From Gloeophyllum trabeum ATCC 11539 (Eukaryota > Basidiomycota > Agaricomycetes > Gloeophyllales > Gloeophyllaceae), in assembly GCF_000344685.1 (NCBI RefSeq), contig NW_006920412.1, positions 89,269 to 113,072 on the forward strand: 23,804 nucleotides of DNA. Direction: 5' to 3'. The translations under genes were made by a program, and so were the position numbers. Position 1 is the first letter of the stretch. Each line of letters opens with the position of its first letter. Shown here piece by piece: positions 8,472 to 18,156 of this stretch. The notes below the pieces were generated by a model. It was not told the origin of the DNA, did no database searches, and saw only the letters and a list, made by a program, of their open reading frames with translations.

Positions 8472-10226
8472 ATGACACGTTGGAAGGATGGTAGGTCTGT
8501 GATTCCCGTGGTATACACTCGCTGGTCAACATTCCCAATCAGGTCAGACTCGGATAGTCGGTGGTCATCTCGATCTCGTTCCAACTGAGATTATCGAGCA
8601 TGCGTTTTATCAGCTTGACGTGAAATCGCTGCTGGCCTGTCGTCGGGTGAGAGATCCCTTCGTCATTTTCGTCGCAATGATGACATTGATGGGTATCATG
8701 AATTGTCAGATAAACCGGCATTTGAAGGGAGTAGTGGATGGGTCCGTCCTGCTGCAGTACAAAATTGAACTGGGCGTCGCTGGCATGGTCGATGGACCCC
8801 CGAGCCACGTGACCATTGGGGAGCGCTGGAACCGAGTGCGCACGCATACTGACTCGTGGAGCGGTCTCTCCTTCGAGACCGTGCAGGAGATCCCCTGCCA
8901 GAAAGCCAGTAGGCTGCAGCTCTACGGAAACATTCTCGCTCGATGTGTGGGCAAGTCCACTCTGGCGTTCAACCTGCTTCCGGGGCATGCACGGGGTATA
9001 AGTGCGAAGGAATGGCGGTTTGAGAACTTCAGCTTCTCGATTGAGGATTATGTGATAGACCCTGTGCAAGACTTGCTGATTGTCCTGCCAGCCCAGGATG
9101 CCGCCCCGCCCCGATTATATCTCTCGAGTCTATCCACAGGCGAGCCGCATCCCCTCGCATTGGAGTCCGAATTATCCTATCCGAGCGGTCTGATCTACGA
9201 CCACTTCAAGTTATACCTATCAGGAGGTTTTCTTGGGGCCCAATTTCGGCCAGCGGGCGGAGAACCAACCGAGCACCTGATCGTTTGGTCCTGGAAAGAT
9301 GGGTCTATATGTCTGGTGCCTCCATCCGCAATCCTCGCCTTCCCGCGTATCAACGCATGTTATCGCAGTGGATATGCAACATACGTGCCGGTGCCGACTT
9401 TGCACTCATGGGCGACTACCTGCTATTGGCACCCCAGCCACACACTCGGGCGCACCCGCGTATCGAGACCTATGAGCTTGACACCACGGTAAATCGTGCG
9501 GAGCCCCTTTCGTGGACAGGGAGCGAGTATTGCTGTGCGTTTGAATATCCGTTCCACGAACATCGTACCCTCTCTTGGTTGATCCAGCACTCCGCCTCGT
9601 CATCGGCAGATCCGGGCGGAGGTCTCTTCCACTCAGCCTCGGACGATTGTGTGGTCGTCGAGATGTCCTACGACAAGATACGATTGTCCACGGGCGACGA
9701 GGGCGTGGACGACGGCCACGGCGACCATAGTCTCGAGCTGATGCATACCATTCCGGACGCAGTACTGCACTCTCGAATCGACCAATCGTGCAGCCATCCC
9801 GGCTCACAGAAACTCTGGTTGTGGGAAGACTGGGGCGTGGGGCGGACCTTCATGACGGGACCGTTCCGCCCTTACGGCCGTGCATCCTCGTCCCGACGGC
9901 AGTTGGCGTCCGCATATCGTTCGATCGAGTGGCTGGCCCCTCTTGAGAACAATGGCCTCGCGCGACCCGTGGTGGCGCTTCATGATTTCAGGCCGTGGAG
10001 ATTCCGTCGCTCGATGCGGGACGGAGAAGCGGAGGTACATGCCGTGAAGACTTGTAACGAGGAGTTTTGGATCAATCATACGAGGTTCCTCGAGTGCGCA
10101 AGGGTGAACTTGCAGCTGCCTCCGCTCGTGACTGGATACCAATGGAGCTTCGCTATTTCCGAGGATAACATTGTTGCCTTCCGTGTGAGTACGAACCTGC
10201 TGAAGTTGAGGACGCTCGGATGCTGA
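8472..10226 (+). CDS. F-box protein gene 2 (complete)
   Basis: Likely an SCF substrate receptor of the large basidiomycete F-box families; the substrate is unknown. Exons: 8472-8490, 8543-8646, 8710-9315, 9369-10226 (1587 nt, 528 aa), with introns of 52, 63 and 53 bp. The first exon is only 19 nt (MTRWKD plus one base). The F-box spans about residues 17-59 (LDLVPTEIIEHAFYQLDVKS, then LLACRR, the intron, INRHLKGVVDG). It is followed by LLQYKIELGVAGMVDGPPSH. The large C-terminal region (for example LFNLLPGHARGISAKEWRF-like text, here beginning AFNLLPGHARG, then EHLIVWSWKDGSICL) is shared with gene 1 and may form a beta-propeller-like fold, which is a guess. Intron 3 joins ICL to WICNIRAGADFALMGDYLLL in phase 0, matching gene 1. 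The protein ends LLKLRTLGC. The last ~47 codons and the downstream flank recur as a broken copy at 22.1-22.4 kb. Confidence 0.87.
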
Positions 10227-10470
10227 CTGGAGACCCCATAATCAGGAGGACTTTCAGGAGGTCGTTTGTTTTGTTATGAGCGTCTGAGTTGGCCGGTTTA
10301 CACCCCCTGGGGGCATCCCATGTGCGCTACTCTGTTCTTCACCCCGAGATATGCGTTTCTCGAGCGATAATTCCCGACGCCGATGAGGTACATCTGCGGT
10401 TGCGAGGTATAAGTATAGGCACGCGCTACAGAGCTTAATGTCTTGTCCTCTATTTGGACTTTTGACCCCC
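10227..10470. repeat. 3' flank of F-box gene 2, duplicated at the right end of the window
   Basis: Sequence just after the F-box stop codon recurs in inverted orientation at 22261-22138 (up to TTTCTCGAGCGA) and again at 21337-21245 (from CCCGACGCC). Examples are GTTTGTTTTGTTATGAGC and GAGCTTAATGTCTTGTC. The minus-strand frames here (10490-10254) have no recognised domain. The conservation may reflect a recent duplication rather than coding. Confidence 0.7.
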
Positions 10471-10817
10471 CAGACTTCATGTCCCATCATGAGGAAGCAG
10501 TACTAGTCCATCCAGGTGCTCACTGTGAGGTCGCCATTTTCCCACCGCTGTGGCAATCTATCATAGTCCCATAGTTCAGGTGATCATCCTTTCTTTCTAC
10601 GATTCAAAGCCTGCTCGAGCTGCACTGTTTCACGAGACTTCATGCAGACCCTGCAGACCAGGTACATATAATAACCTGCGCAGCGGTACCGAGCGGAAAC
10701 CCATAAGTCTTCCGAGTGCGCTTTCTGACAGGATTTTCCATGGCTCGTACCCAAGCGACGTTGCTGTGTACTTACCGCAATTGCTGGCAATGCCAGGACC
10801 CCCGATAATCAGTATAA
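10471..10817. other. spacer containing a possible spliced gene remnant
   Basis: On the minus strand, 10817-10773 reads AFILIIGGPGIASNC and then meets a good donor (GTAAGT). An acceptor follows 51 bp later, leading into an exon-like frame ending YVPGLQGLHEVS near 10630. A related short segment is at 12290-12330 (LFIPIIGGPAMPAT). I do not recognise the family and cannot say that it is a gene. Confidence 0.3.
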
Positions 10818-11130
10818 ATGCCTGATCCCGAGGACCCATAAGTAGACCCATTTTGTCCGGAAGAACATCGCCGATTTTGGACCTTTTGTCCGGAAAAAAA
10901 CAGGCATCACAGCGAAAAAGTGGCTCTAAAAGGCAACTGTGGCGTGGGTACGTCTAAATTTAGCTTCCCCGGCAGGTGCCGGGATAAATATGGCGTCGAA
11001 ATGGCCAAATCTGACCAAAATGACCGGAAAAAAATCAGGCCTGTTCTCCAGAATCGGCCAATTTGTCTGTAAAAAATCAGCCATTGAGGGCTCTAAAGTC
11101 CCAAAATTTGTCCGGAACCTGATCAGACAT
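10818..11130. mobile_element. 313-bp MITE-like element with degenerate internal repeats
   Basis: The ends are ATGCCTGATC at 10818-10827 and GATCAGACAT at 11121-11130, a 10-bp terminal inverted repeat with one mismatch. Outside the element, the flanks GATAATCAGTATAA and TAGAGCGTATTTGC match, in reverse complement, a continuous sequence at 12285-12313 that lacks the element, apart from one base at the junction. The interior carries at least five degenerate copies of a motif close to TTTGTCCGGAAAAAAATCAGG at 10850, 10883, 11017, 11061 and 11104, with spacings that are multiples of about 44 bp except the first. There is no coding capacity, so it would be non-autonomous. No clean target duplication is left, so the superfamily is unknown. 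Confidence 0.65.
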
Positions 11131-11248
11131 TAGAGCGTATTTGCAACGACCTTTGATCCAAAATTTGGAGCTGCTGATCCAGAGGATTTAGCCGAGGGTT
11201 GCCTACCTAAACCGGTAGCCCTTGCTCCACCCGTGCCGCGAAGTCATC

Positions 11249-11255
11249 TATAAAA
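11249..11255 (+). promoter_or_regulatory. TATA box of a probable interrupted gene
   Basis: TATAAAA lies 54 bp upstream of an ATG at 11303. Between them is a pyrimidine-rich leader ending CAACAAACATCT, the layout expected for a fungal core promoter. Confidence 0.5.
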
Positions 11256-11302
11256 CTCATATTTCTCGCTCACTCAGCTTCATTCTTGTTCAACAAACAT
11301 CT

Positions 11303-11382
11303 ATGGATACCTACGATACGCCTTGTACAACTTTTGCGGTAGTTAGACACGACTTAGAGGAAACCGAAAATCAGCCGTACTT
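11303..11382 (+). pseudogene. 5' end of a small gene interrupted by the foldback element
   Basis: The frame starts MDTYDTPCTTFAVVRHDLEE and reaches NQPYF. At that point, at codon 27, the 816-bp inverted-repeat element begins. On the far side (12199 on), the duplicated target GTACTT restores the frame for nine codons (AERACRADP) before a TGA that is itself part of a GTGAGT donor-like sequence. A TATA box and leader precede the ATG. I do not recognise the protein. Whether the gene had further exons to the right cannot be decided from the sequence. Confidence 0.4.
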
Positions 11383-11672
11383 TATGCTTGTCAAAGTGCA
11401 CAAATATTCCACCCCCGGAATTTTTGTGTTTTCCCCCGGTAATTCGTGTCTCCCCCCGGTATTTGAGCGTGGCGGTGCAATACGACTGCCATATGTGGTG
11501 CTGCAGCGTCCCACGATGGGCTGCGCCACAGGTGGCAGTGCTACAAGCTATCCATATACAGTGCGAGTGTCTCACAGTCACTCGCGTGCCCTGTGGCGCC
11601 GACGATGCCTGTGCCCTCAGCCACAGCGATGCCAGCGAGCCGTCGCAGGCAATCGCTGACGTCGCTCTCGAC
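11383..11672 (+). repeat. left terminal inverted repeat (290 bp) of the foldback element
   Basis: Reverse complement of 11909-12198 with one mismatch. The outer third is rich in G-runs on the minus strand (CCGGGGGTGGAA, CCGGGGGGAGAC). Confidence 0.9.
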
Positions 11673-11908
11673 GCAGATGGTAATACGATAGAATGCTAGA
11701 TTGATGTATTATGCTCTTAACAGCAGTATGGACCCTTCGCAACTCTCTGAAGGATTGCGGTTGGGATGGCAAACACCATTGATTTTTCTGGGGGTATTTT
11801 GATTTATATCAACTTCCTTGCATGTACAGCTCCAGAATTTCAGGAAAAAACTCCCAACAGAATTAAAACGAGAATATCATTGTGTAAGTGTTGTGACATC
11901 GACCTCGG

Positions 11909-12198
11909 GTCGAGAGCGACGTCAGCGATTGCCTGCGACGGCTCGCTGGCATCGCTGTGGCTGAGGGCACAGGCATCGTCGGCGCCACAGGGCACGCGAG
12001 TGACTGTGAGACACTCGCACTGTATATGGATAGCTTGTAGCACTGCCACCTGTGGCGCAGCCCATCGTGGGACGCTGCAGCACCACATATGGCAGTCGTA
12101 TTGCACCGCCACGCTCAAATACCGGGGGGAGACACGAATTTCCGGGGGAAAACACAAAAATTCCGGGGGTGGAATATTTGTGCACTTTGACAAGCATA
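11909..12198 (-). repeat. right terminal inverted repeat (290 bp) of the foldback element
   Basis: Mate of 11383-11672, with the same length and no indels between the arms. The outer end reads GTGCACTTTGACAAGCATA. Confidence 0.9.
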
Positions 12199-12274
12199 GT
12201 ACTTCGCTGAGAGAGCGTGCCGCGCTGATCCGTGAGTCCTTCAGAAAAGTGGAGCGCCTCTCTCCGCAAACTTT

Positions 12275-12335
12275 TGGGCCTTGCAAATACGCTCTATTTA
12301 TACCAATTATCGGGGGTCCTGCAATGCCTGCAACA
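12275..12335 (+). repeat. short inverted copy of sequence flanking the 313-bp element
   Basis: GCAAATACGCTCTA followed directly by TTTATACCAATTATC and GGGGGTCCT corresponds to the reverse complement of sequence on both sides of the element at 10818-11130. It therefore represents the empty state of that insertion site in a second, oppositely oriented copy. Confidence 0.7.
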
Positions 12336-14150
12336 AAATCCGAGACCCGAGTGAGCAGTCTAGTCTACATCGAGGACAACGCGGCGTCGATGGTTGGGGC
12401 AAGCGGAGTCTTTCTTATCGATCTGCATCGCCCTTCTCAAGGTCTTTCTCGGGTTGTTGCTCCCGCGAAGGTATGTGTACCAGACTGTTGTATGCAGGAG
12501 GAAGTATCCAGCAGTGTAAACGGCACCGTTGCCAGCCCGAGGTCACTCAGGCTGCTCACACAACTTGGACTAACTATGTGCCTCGATGGTAGGTCGTTGA
12601 ACGGCGCACGGGAGCATGGCCGCTCTTTCATACGCCTCGGTGACTATATTGCTTTCGAGTTGCTAATCCAAGGTCGAGCTTCCCAGTCTTGAGAACGCTG
12701 CATCGATGGCCTCATCGCGTCTCACGGGAATCTCTCCCTTGCACGATCATTCATGGCTCAGCTGGCCTGCTCGGTAGTCAGGTGGGTTGCGCCGAGCTGA
12801 TCCCCTATAGTAGCCAGAGTAACCGGGGCGTGGTTTTTATATATACTGACCAGAACTCACAATAGCCGATACTATCGGCGTTAGTGAGTGCGTTAGCAGC
12901 TGCGTTAGCCCATAACCAGACCTGCGGTCAGGGGAGTAATCGATGTCGCGTCACAGTTTACATCACTCCTCCATCCCGCATTCAGCATTCCCGACTGTAT
13001 TATTCGGTATGACAGCCCAGACGGAGTCCGGGGACTAGTGAAGATACTGTAGACGTATTCTATTATTTCTGATCAGTCGCGCAATTCATAATTGTCCCCC
13101 TTTTCCTCGTAAAATCTGCAGGAAGACCTTGTCACGAGTTCTGCCGCGAATATGATTGGCTCTTGTACAATCTGGCGCTTGATATTTGCAGGCTACTGTC
13201 CCTGAGGATGCAATGCATGAATGGCTGCGAACCCCTACACCCCATCCGTCACAAATTTGTGGAAAGGATGCTTGGAGTTATCTCCCCGACATCGCCTCAG
13301 GACGTGAGCAAGTGCTGAAGTAGGCTAAAGAGGCAGTGGCCAATGACGGCGAATGATTCTCCGGATGTCATTGTTTCTCGCTTATGAGTGCTGATCAGTC
13401 GCAACGGTCAGCGGATCAGTTGATCGTGTCTGTCGACTAACCGAAGCTCTACTGAACGCCTTGCATCAGGCTCCAAAGTAAGCCCTGTTTTTCTGCCTAC
13501 AAGCCTCTGGCTGATCCTGACTGACGGCGGCTGTTCGTCGTCAGGAAGATACTGGAGGAGCAAGCTTTGATCGCAGGTGTGCTAAGCCATGTCTGAGCCA
13601 CCGGTACACAGGCAAGGACGCTGATGGCGCCAGACTGCCAGTAGACGTGGGTCGGGTGAAGGCCGAGCCAATGTAACTATTCAGAAGGAGGGGAAGTCAG
13701 GGTCGGTGCTCTGCTTTTTTTTGCCGGGATTCTGTATCGTGTGCGTTTTCCTTGCATATCGCGATGCCCCGGTACGTTACTCAGTACCCCTCAGAGGTGT
13801 TCAGCCGGCCCTCGAGGTAGTGCTGGAAAGCCAGAGCGGTAAAACCGACGTCAAGCTCAACCGCCATCTCCGATCCTCCACCGCTCGAAGCCATCAATCA
13901 CGAAACTAAGATCCCGCCGCGACATCCGCTGGCATCTCTCCACTGCTTATTCCGGTCTATATGTACCGTACTACTTAGCCGACAGATAAGCCGCGAAGCA
14001 CGACCTCGGATTTACCAGCCCCCGCCCGACGCGTCCCGCGGATCTGCTACTGTAGCGCCGACCCCGACCCCCGACCCGAGGCTTGATTAAATCCCCAGCG
14101 GCCGCTGACGACCGCGGGCGCTGTAGAGTAGGTCTGCGTCATACTTGACG
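12336..14150. other. gene-poor stretch
   Basis: No supportable gene. A frame stays open to 12692 but begins inside the foldback element. A small frame at 13706-13909 has no recognisable domain. A 15-bp palindrome, GCCGATACTATCGGC, is at 12865-12879, followed by TGCGTTAGC twice (12889 and 12901). CACAAATTTGTG near 13251 is another short palindrome. CTGATCAGTCGC occurs near 13070 and 13390. Confidence 0.4.
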
Positions 14151-17100
14151 ACTGTGGCTGATATTAGTATACTAATGAAGCGATTGATGCCAGTGAGTGT
14201 GCTGAAACGCAGCTTGACCTCTTACTTACTTTCGGACTAACAAATGTTTCGCGATGAATGATTACTTGGTTGATAGGAGGCGGCTGGTGATGCGCATCTG
14301 TCAAAGGCGTGATGGCGCATATAGTACCCGACTCGCAGTCCGGGCGACGATGACGGTGACGGTGCGTACCAAGCCCGAGTCGCAGTACCGTTCTCGCCCT
14401 GCGTTGAGGGAAACGGCCGCGATTCGCGGGCCCCCTCCCGGTTCCCACTGCGTCTCCGTCCTCGGTACTGTACTCTGGAACGTTCGGCGTACCCGCACAA
14501 TGCGGCGGTGCGCTGAGAGTACATATTCGGCGGGCGGACACGTCCCGGAGGCGGGCGGTGCGGTGCGGCTGGACGGTCCGTCGGCGCACGTACGCGTCAT
14601 AGTTGACGATGAAATGTATGTGAGTAGAGTTGCTTGAGAGATAGACTGGATGAGGCCTTGCTATACTCGACAGGTGATCGCTCGACGTCGAGACGCTCAG
14701 CTAGCTTCTTCGTCTGACAGCCCACGATCCATCGCACTGTCAGTCTGCGAGCTGTATCAAATGACGACGCACGTACGACCGGCAGTGGGGATGCGCAGGA
14801 CCGGCCGCGGTCACACATCATCTACTGCACACCCGCGGCGGTTTGGATGCCCGCCAATGACGCGCGCCGGCGCCGAAATCAAAGTGATAACACTTGGACA
14901 TACAAACTCGGACAATCGTTCAGCATCGCGTCCCCGCGGAAACTCTGGGGTACTTGGATATACAGTAATGACAACTGGCAAGGACGAGATAGACTTTCAG
15001 CAGATTCAGACAACATGTCCGGGCATTGGGCGGGATGCGATCTCCTGCTCGTGGGGCATGAGGTGGGGGTGGGTCGGACGCGCGATCGTGCTAGCCAACG
15101 GGTACGAGCGCTCCCGCACGCCACAGGCTGCGATGACGGCTTTCGAAAATCAGGGCGCACGAAACATGGGTGTACGCGCCTACGGAGGGTAGGATCAAGG
15201 ACACTTCGCAAGGGCGGTCAGAGGAAGACGGAGAGCGGGAGATGAGCTCTCAGTTATTCCCCCTCCCCGCTCTTAGATCCCACGCATTGCGAGTTTACTG
15301 AAACCACAGCACACCTCTCCGCTAGTTCCGCACTCACCTGGCATCCGAACCCCCTCCTCTCCCAGATAACATGGATGCTATCGCCTGGAACAGGGAGAGG
15401 GGGCCGGGATGCCACCCCACGTAGCTGGAGCAGAGGTTTCGGTCTCGTTCCAAACGTCCTGTCTCTCGTGATATCGGTTTCAGCTTCCTATGTTTGCGGC
15501 GGGCATCGAGCAGACTCGCGTCGGGTCAAAGCACTCGCCCCAGCATAGTGTAAGGCGGTGGATGCGCGCCAACAGTCTATAGCAGACAGGCGCGCGCCCC
15601 TCGTGCGTACCGTGACCGGCGATCGCGAGACCAAAGATTGCTGGTCGTGCTTCAGGGGGACAGCTGTTGAATGCAGGTATAGACGCATCGCCATGGCACC
15701 GGCGACCGGTTGTAGAGGGGTGATTGCGTTCCCGCCGGAGCGAGATGGTTCTGGGGTGTGCGTGTCTGGGATGGACGCACCGTCTCCGCCTTGCCCCGGC
15801 CGTTCGCGGGGTCCGAAATTGCTCACTCCGGCGCAGGTGGGCGCGATGTGCAGTCATCGTTCGCTCGGATGGCCGAGACAGACCGGGCGGGGGAGGGAGG
15901 GGATGCGGATTCGTCTGGAGCCGGGATTCGTATCGTATCGTATCGTATTCCAGATCCATTCTTGCGTCGGGATCGGCGCGCCCGCCTGGACGGCGAGCTT
16001 CTATGTACCGACTCGGATCGCATGTACATGCGCTTTCCTGGCCGGAGTCGGACGCGCGTGCTGCCATTGCGGGTCGTGTCAGAAGCACAGCAGACAGGAA
16101 TATAGGTAGCCACGCGTACTTGCCGGCGGGGAGGCGCTCGTGGTGAGGAGAACGCAAGGCCACGTTGCTCGAGCTCGCTGGTCCGAGGTTCTGGAATCCA
16201 AGATCCGGCTTGGTCTTGGGTGAGTCTAAGTATGTACATGTACGTGGTTGCGGTGGAGTGGGAGCGCGTACGAGGACTACTTGTGATATCCCGGCCTCGG
16301 GATCGAGGAGGACCTGGGAAGGTCGGTGATGATAGTAAGCAGCGGTCATGGGGGAGGCCGGTGGACTGGCCATGAAACCTAGTTGATATGCAAAACGCGT
16401 GCCGAGGACGCGTCACAGACCAAGTGCGAGTAATGTACACGGCACCAATACCTGGTATTGCAGAGATGGGGAGCAGTCGGTGGAGGTCCTGTGTGGAGAG
16501 CGCAGATACAGACAGGTAAGGAAATAAGCCCGCCGCCGGCGGGATGGCTTGCTTACTATACAATTCTTCTTCAAACGATCGTACATCAGCGGATCATCGT
16601 CTCCTACGCAAATGTACATAGCTACGACGAGTCTACACTGCCCGCGCCCGGCCGCGGCTCAGAAGGAATGATAGAGGTAGCAGGGGGGTGGGATCAAGCG
16701 CAGGTAGTTAGCCGCGATAAGGGAAGGGATAACGGGCTACGCATTCGCATTCGCCTACGCTTCCATACCGTGGTACATATCCCCGGGAGAGGCGCTGAGA
16801 AGGGATACATTCGGGCAGGGCCTGGTACCTCGACGCGTACGGAAATAGCAGGAAGACGCCGAGTCGATGACCGGACCTGCGAGTGCCCGAGGAGCTGGCG
16901 GGAAGAGCAGGAGAGAGAGAGTTCGACGGTCTAGCAGCGTTCCGTGTGTAAACAAGAGTCGTCGAATGCGAGGACGGGCCACGATCTTGAGCGTGCGCGT
17001 ACGTAGCTGCAGCTGTCGTCGCTTGTGATCGCCAGAAGTGGGCGGAGCCGAGCATGGGAGATCACTGGGCGATGATGAGGGATGCCTGTAGGATGACCCG

Positions 17101-18043
17101 TCCCTGCGAGTGAGAGGTGTGCAGTGCAGACTCGGGGGAACAAGCAGCGGTCGGAGCCTGGGGACCCACTTGCGCTGGCGGGACTGCCGGCGAGCGGACC
17201 CAGCGCAGCCCCGACGGCGGTGGCGGGAAGCGACTGCCACACTGGGGCGCGTGCGAGCAGCACGCCATATCGGGACGGGACCGGCGGGACGTCCATGGGA
17301 CCAGGGTGGCCAGGAGGGGCTGCCGAAAGCGGACAAGTGGGCAATATCTGGGATGATGGGAGGAGCGGCGTTTGCCGGGGAGCCGGGGTCTGATAATGGG
17401 ACGGGGCTGAGAAAGACGAGGCCGAGTGCTGCACCCCCCGCCAACGCTCGTCGCTCGTCGGATGGTCCTTTGAACGGCCCACGTTCAGCTCCCTCGTTCT
17501 CTCCCTCCTCCCGATCGACCCTAAGCCGCACAAGGATACCGCCTGGAGTGAGTCCCCCCTCTCTCTCTCGTCGCTGCCCCCGTCGTCGTCGTCGTCGTCG
17601 TCGTCGCTGACGCCCGCGCAGATCTCGCGACCCTTGCCGGCCTCTTACTACCCGCCCCCGCCCCGAACGACAAACGCAAGCCTTCAAAGGACCGAATAGT
17701 CTACGCTTGAGCCCTGCTCGCGGAAGCTATTTTTCGTATCGCTATCTGACCACCCCGCCGTCGACAACGTCCCCGTCGAATTCCGCCACAGGGCCTCCGC
17801 TGAGCACACTCGCGTACCCTGTTCACGACCCCCTCGCTCCGCCCGCCCCTACGGTCCCTGGTCTCCGCTGAGCAATCGCGTGCCAGACCGTCTTTCGCTC
17901 CGTTCGCATTCGCACTTGCATTCGCACTCTTCTGGCAAAACCGACTCGACTCTGTCCCCTGTCTCTTTCTCTGTCCGTCGCTCGATCAGACCCGACTTTC
18001 GCTTCCCTCGACCCCGGTCTCTCGCTTCGCCTCTGCAAACCAG
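14151..18043. other. long GC-rich stretch without supported genes; bHLH promoter region at its right end
   Basis: Many long frames exist on both strands (for example 16373-15480 minus, 17687-16755 minus, 14650-15192 plus). They overlap one another and are rich in Arg, Pro and Ser, as random frames in GC-rich DNA are, and they show no domain. GCGTCATA(C/G)TTGACGA occurs twice (near 14138 and 14596). Small repeats are (CGTAT)4 at 15929-15948 and (CGT)8 at 17581-17606. From ~17500 the plus strand becomes pyrimidine-rich (CTCTCTCT, TTCGCTC), as is common before highly expressed fungal genes, so the bHLH promoter and leader probably lie here. The minus ORF beginning MASPPASPMTAAYYHHRP at 16373 is the only one that I would recheck. 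Confidence 0.4.
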
Positions 18044-18116
18044 GTCAGTGTCCCAGCCCCCCTGCTATCTTTCTTCCCTGCTCCACACCACCCCTAACCC
18101 CATTTCCGACTGCTAG
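18044..18116 (+). other. probable intron in the 5' UTR of the bHLH gene
   Basis: A 73-bp interval from GTCAGT (after AACCAG) to CTAG, with CCCTAACCCC near 18094 as a good branch site. It ends 40 bp before the ATG. A short (CA) tract follows at about 18137-18151. Confidence 0.5.
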
Positions 18117-18156
18117 ATAAAACACCGAAAACATTGCACACACACACACACCTGCG

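Larger units (their letters stand above)
11377..12204. mobile_element. 816-bp foldback / long-TIR element with 6-bp target duplication
   Basis: The element spans 11383-12198 and is bounded by GTACTT on both sides (11377-11382 and 12199-12204). Its arms, 11383-11672 and 11909-12198, are 290-bp inverted repeats that I read as identical except for one base (TAATTCG at left versus the complement of CGAATTT at right). They begin TATGCTTGTCAAAGTG and end CAAGCATA. The 236-bp centre is AT-richer and has no coding frame. ORFs running through the arms are mirror images of each other and are not genes. It looks like a recent non-autonomous DNA element. A 6-bp duplication excludes TA-duplicating mariner elements, but the superfamily is not determined. 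Confidence 0.9.

Noticed and set aside
11303..12235. Mating pheromone precursor suggested by the short MDTYD start
   Set aside because: Joined across the element, the frame ends ADP without a C-terminal CaaX box, and no pheromone receptor gene is in the window.
11840..12286. 148-codon minus-strand frame, and its mirror at 11222-11659
   Set aside because: These are the same reading of the two inverted arms. No domain is present and the frames end at arm boundaries.
11766..12692. 308-codon plus-strand open frame
   Set aside because: It starts in the centre of the foldback element and runs through one arm into flanking DNA. The same arm gives a similar frame on the other side, so it reflects the repeat rather than a gene.
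14650..15192. 180-codon plus-strand frame
   Set aside because: It overlaps other frames of similar size, with no recognisable motif and no conserved copy in the window.
15480..16373. 297-codon minus-strand frame starting MASPPASPM
   Set aside because: Equally long frames exist on the opposite strand, there is no domain, and composition is Arg/Pro/Ser-rich as expected by chance in GC-rich DNA.
16755..17687. 310-codon minus-strand frame with a poly-Arg run
   Set aside because: The poly-Arg comes from the (CGT)n microsatellite. The region fits the promoter of the bHLH gene.
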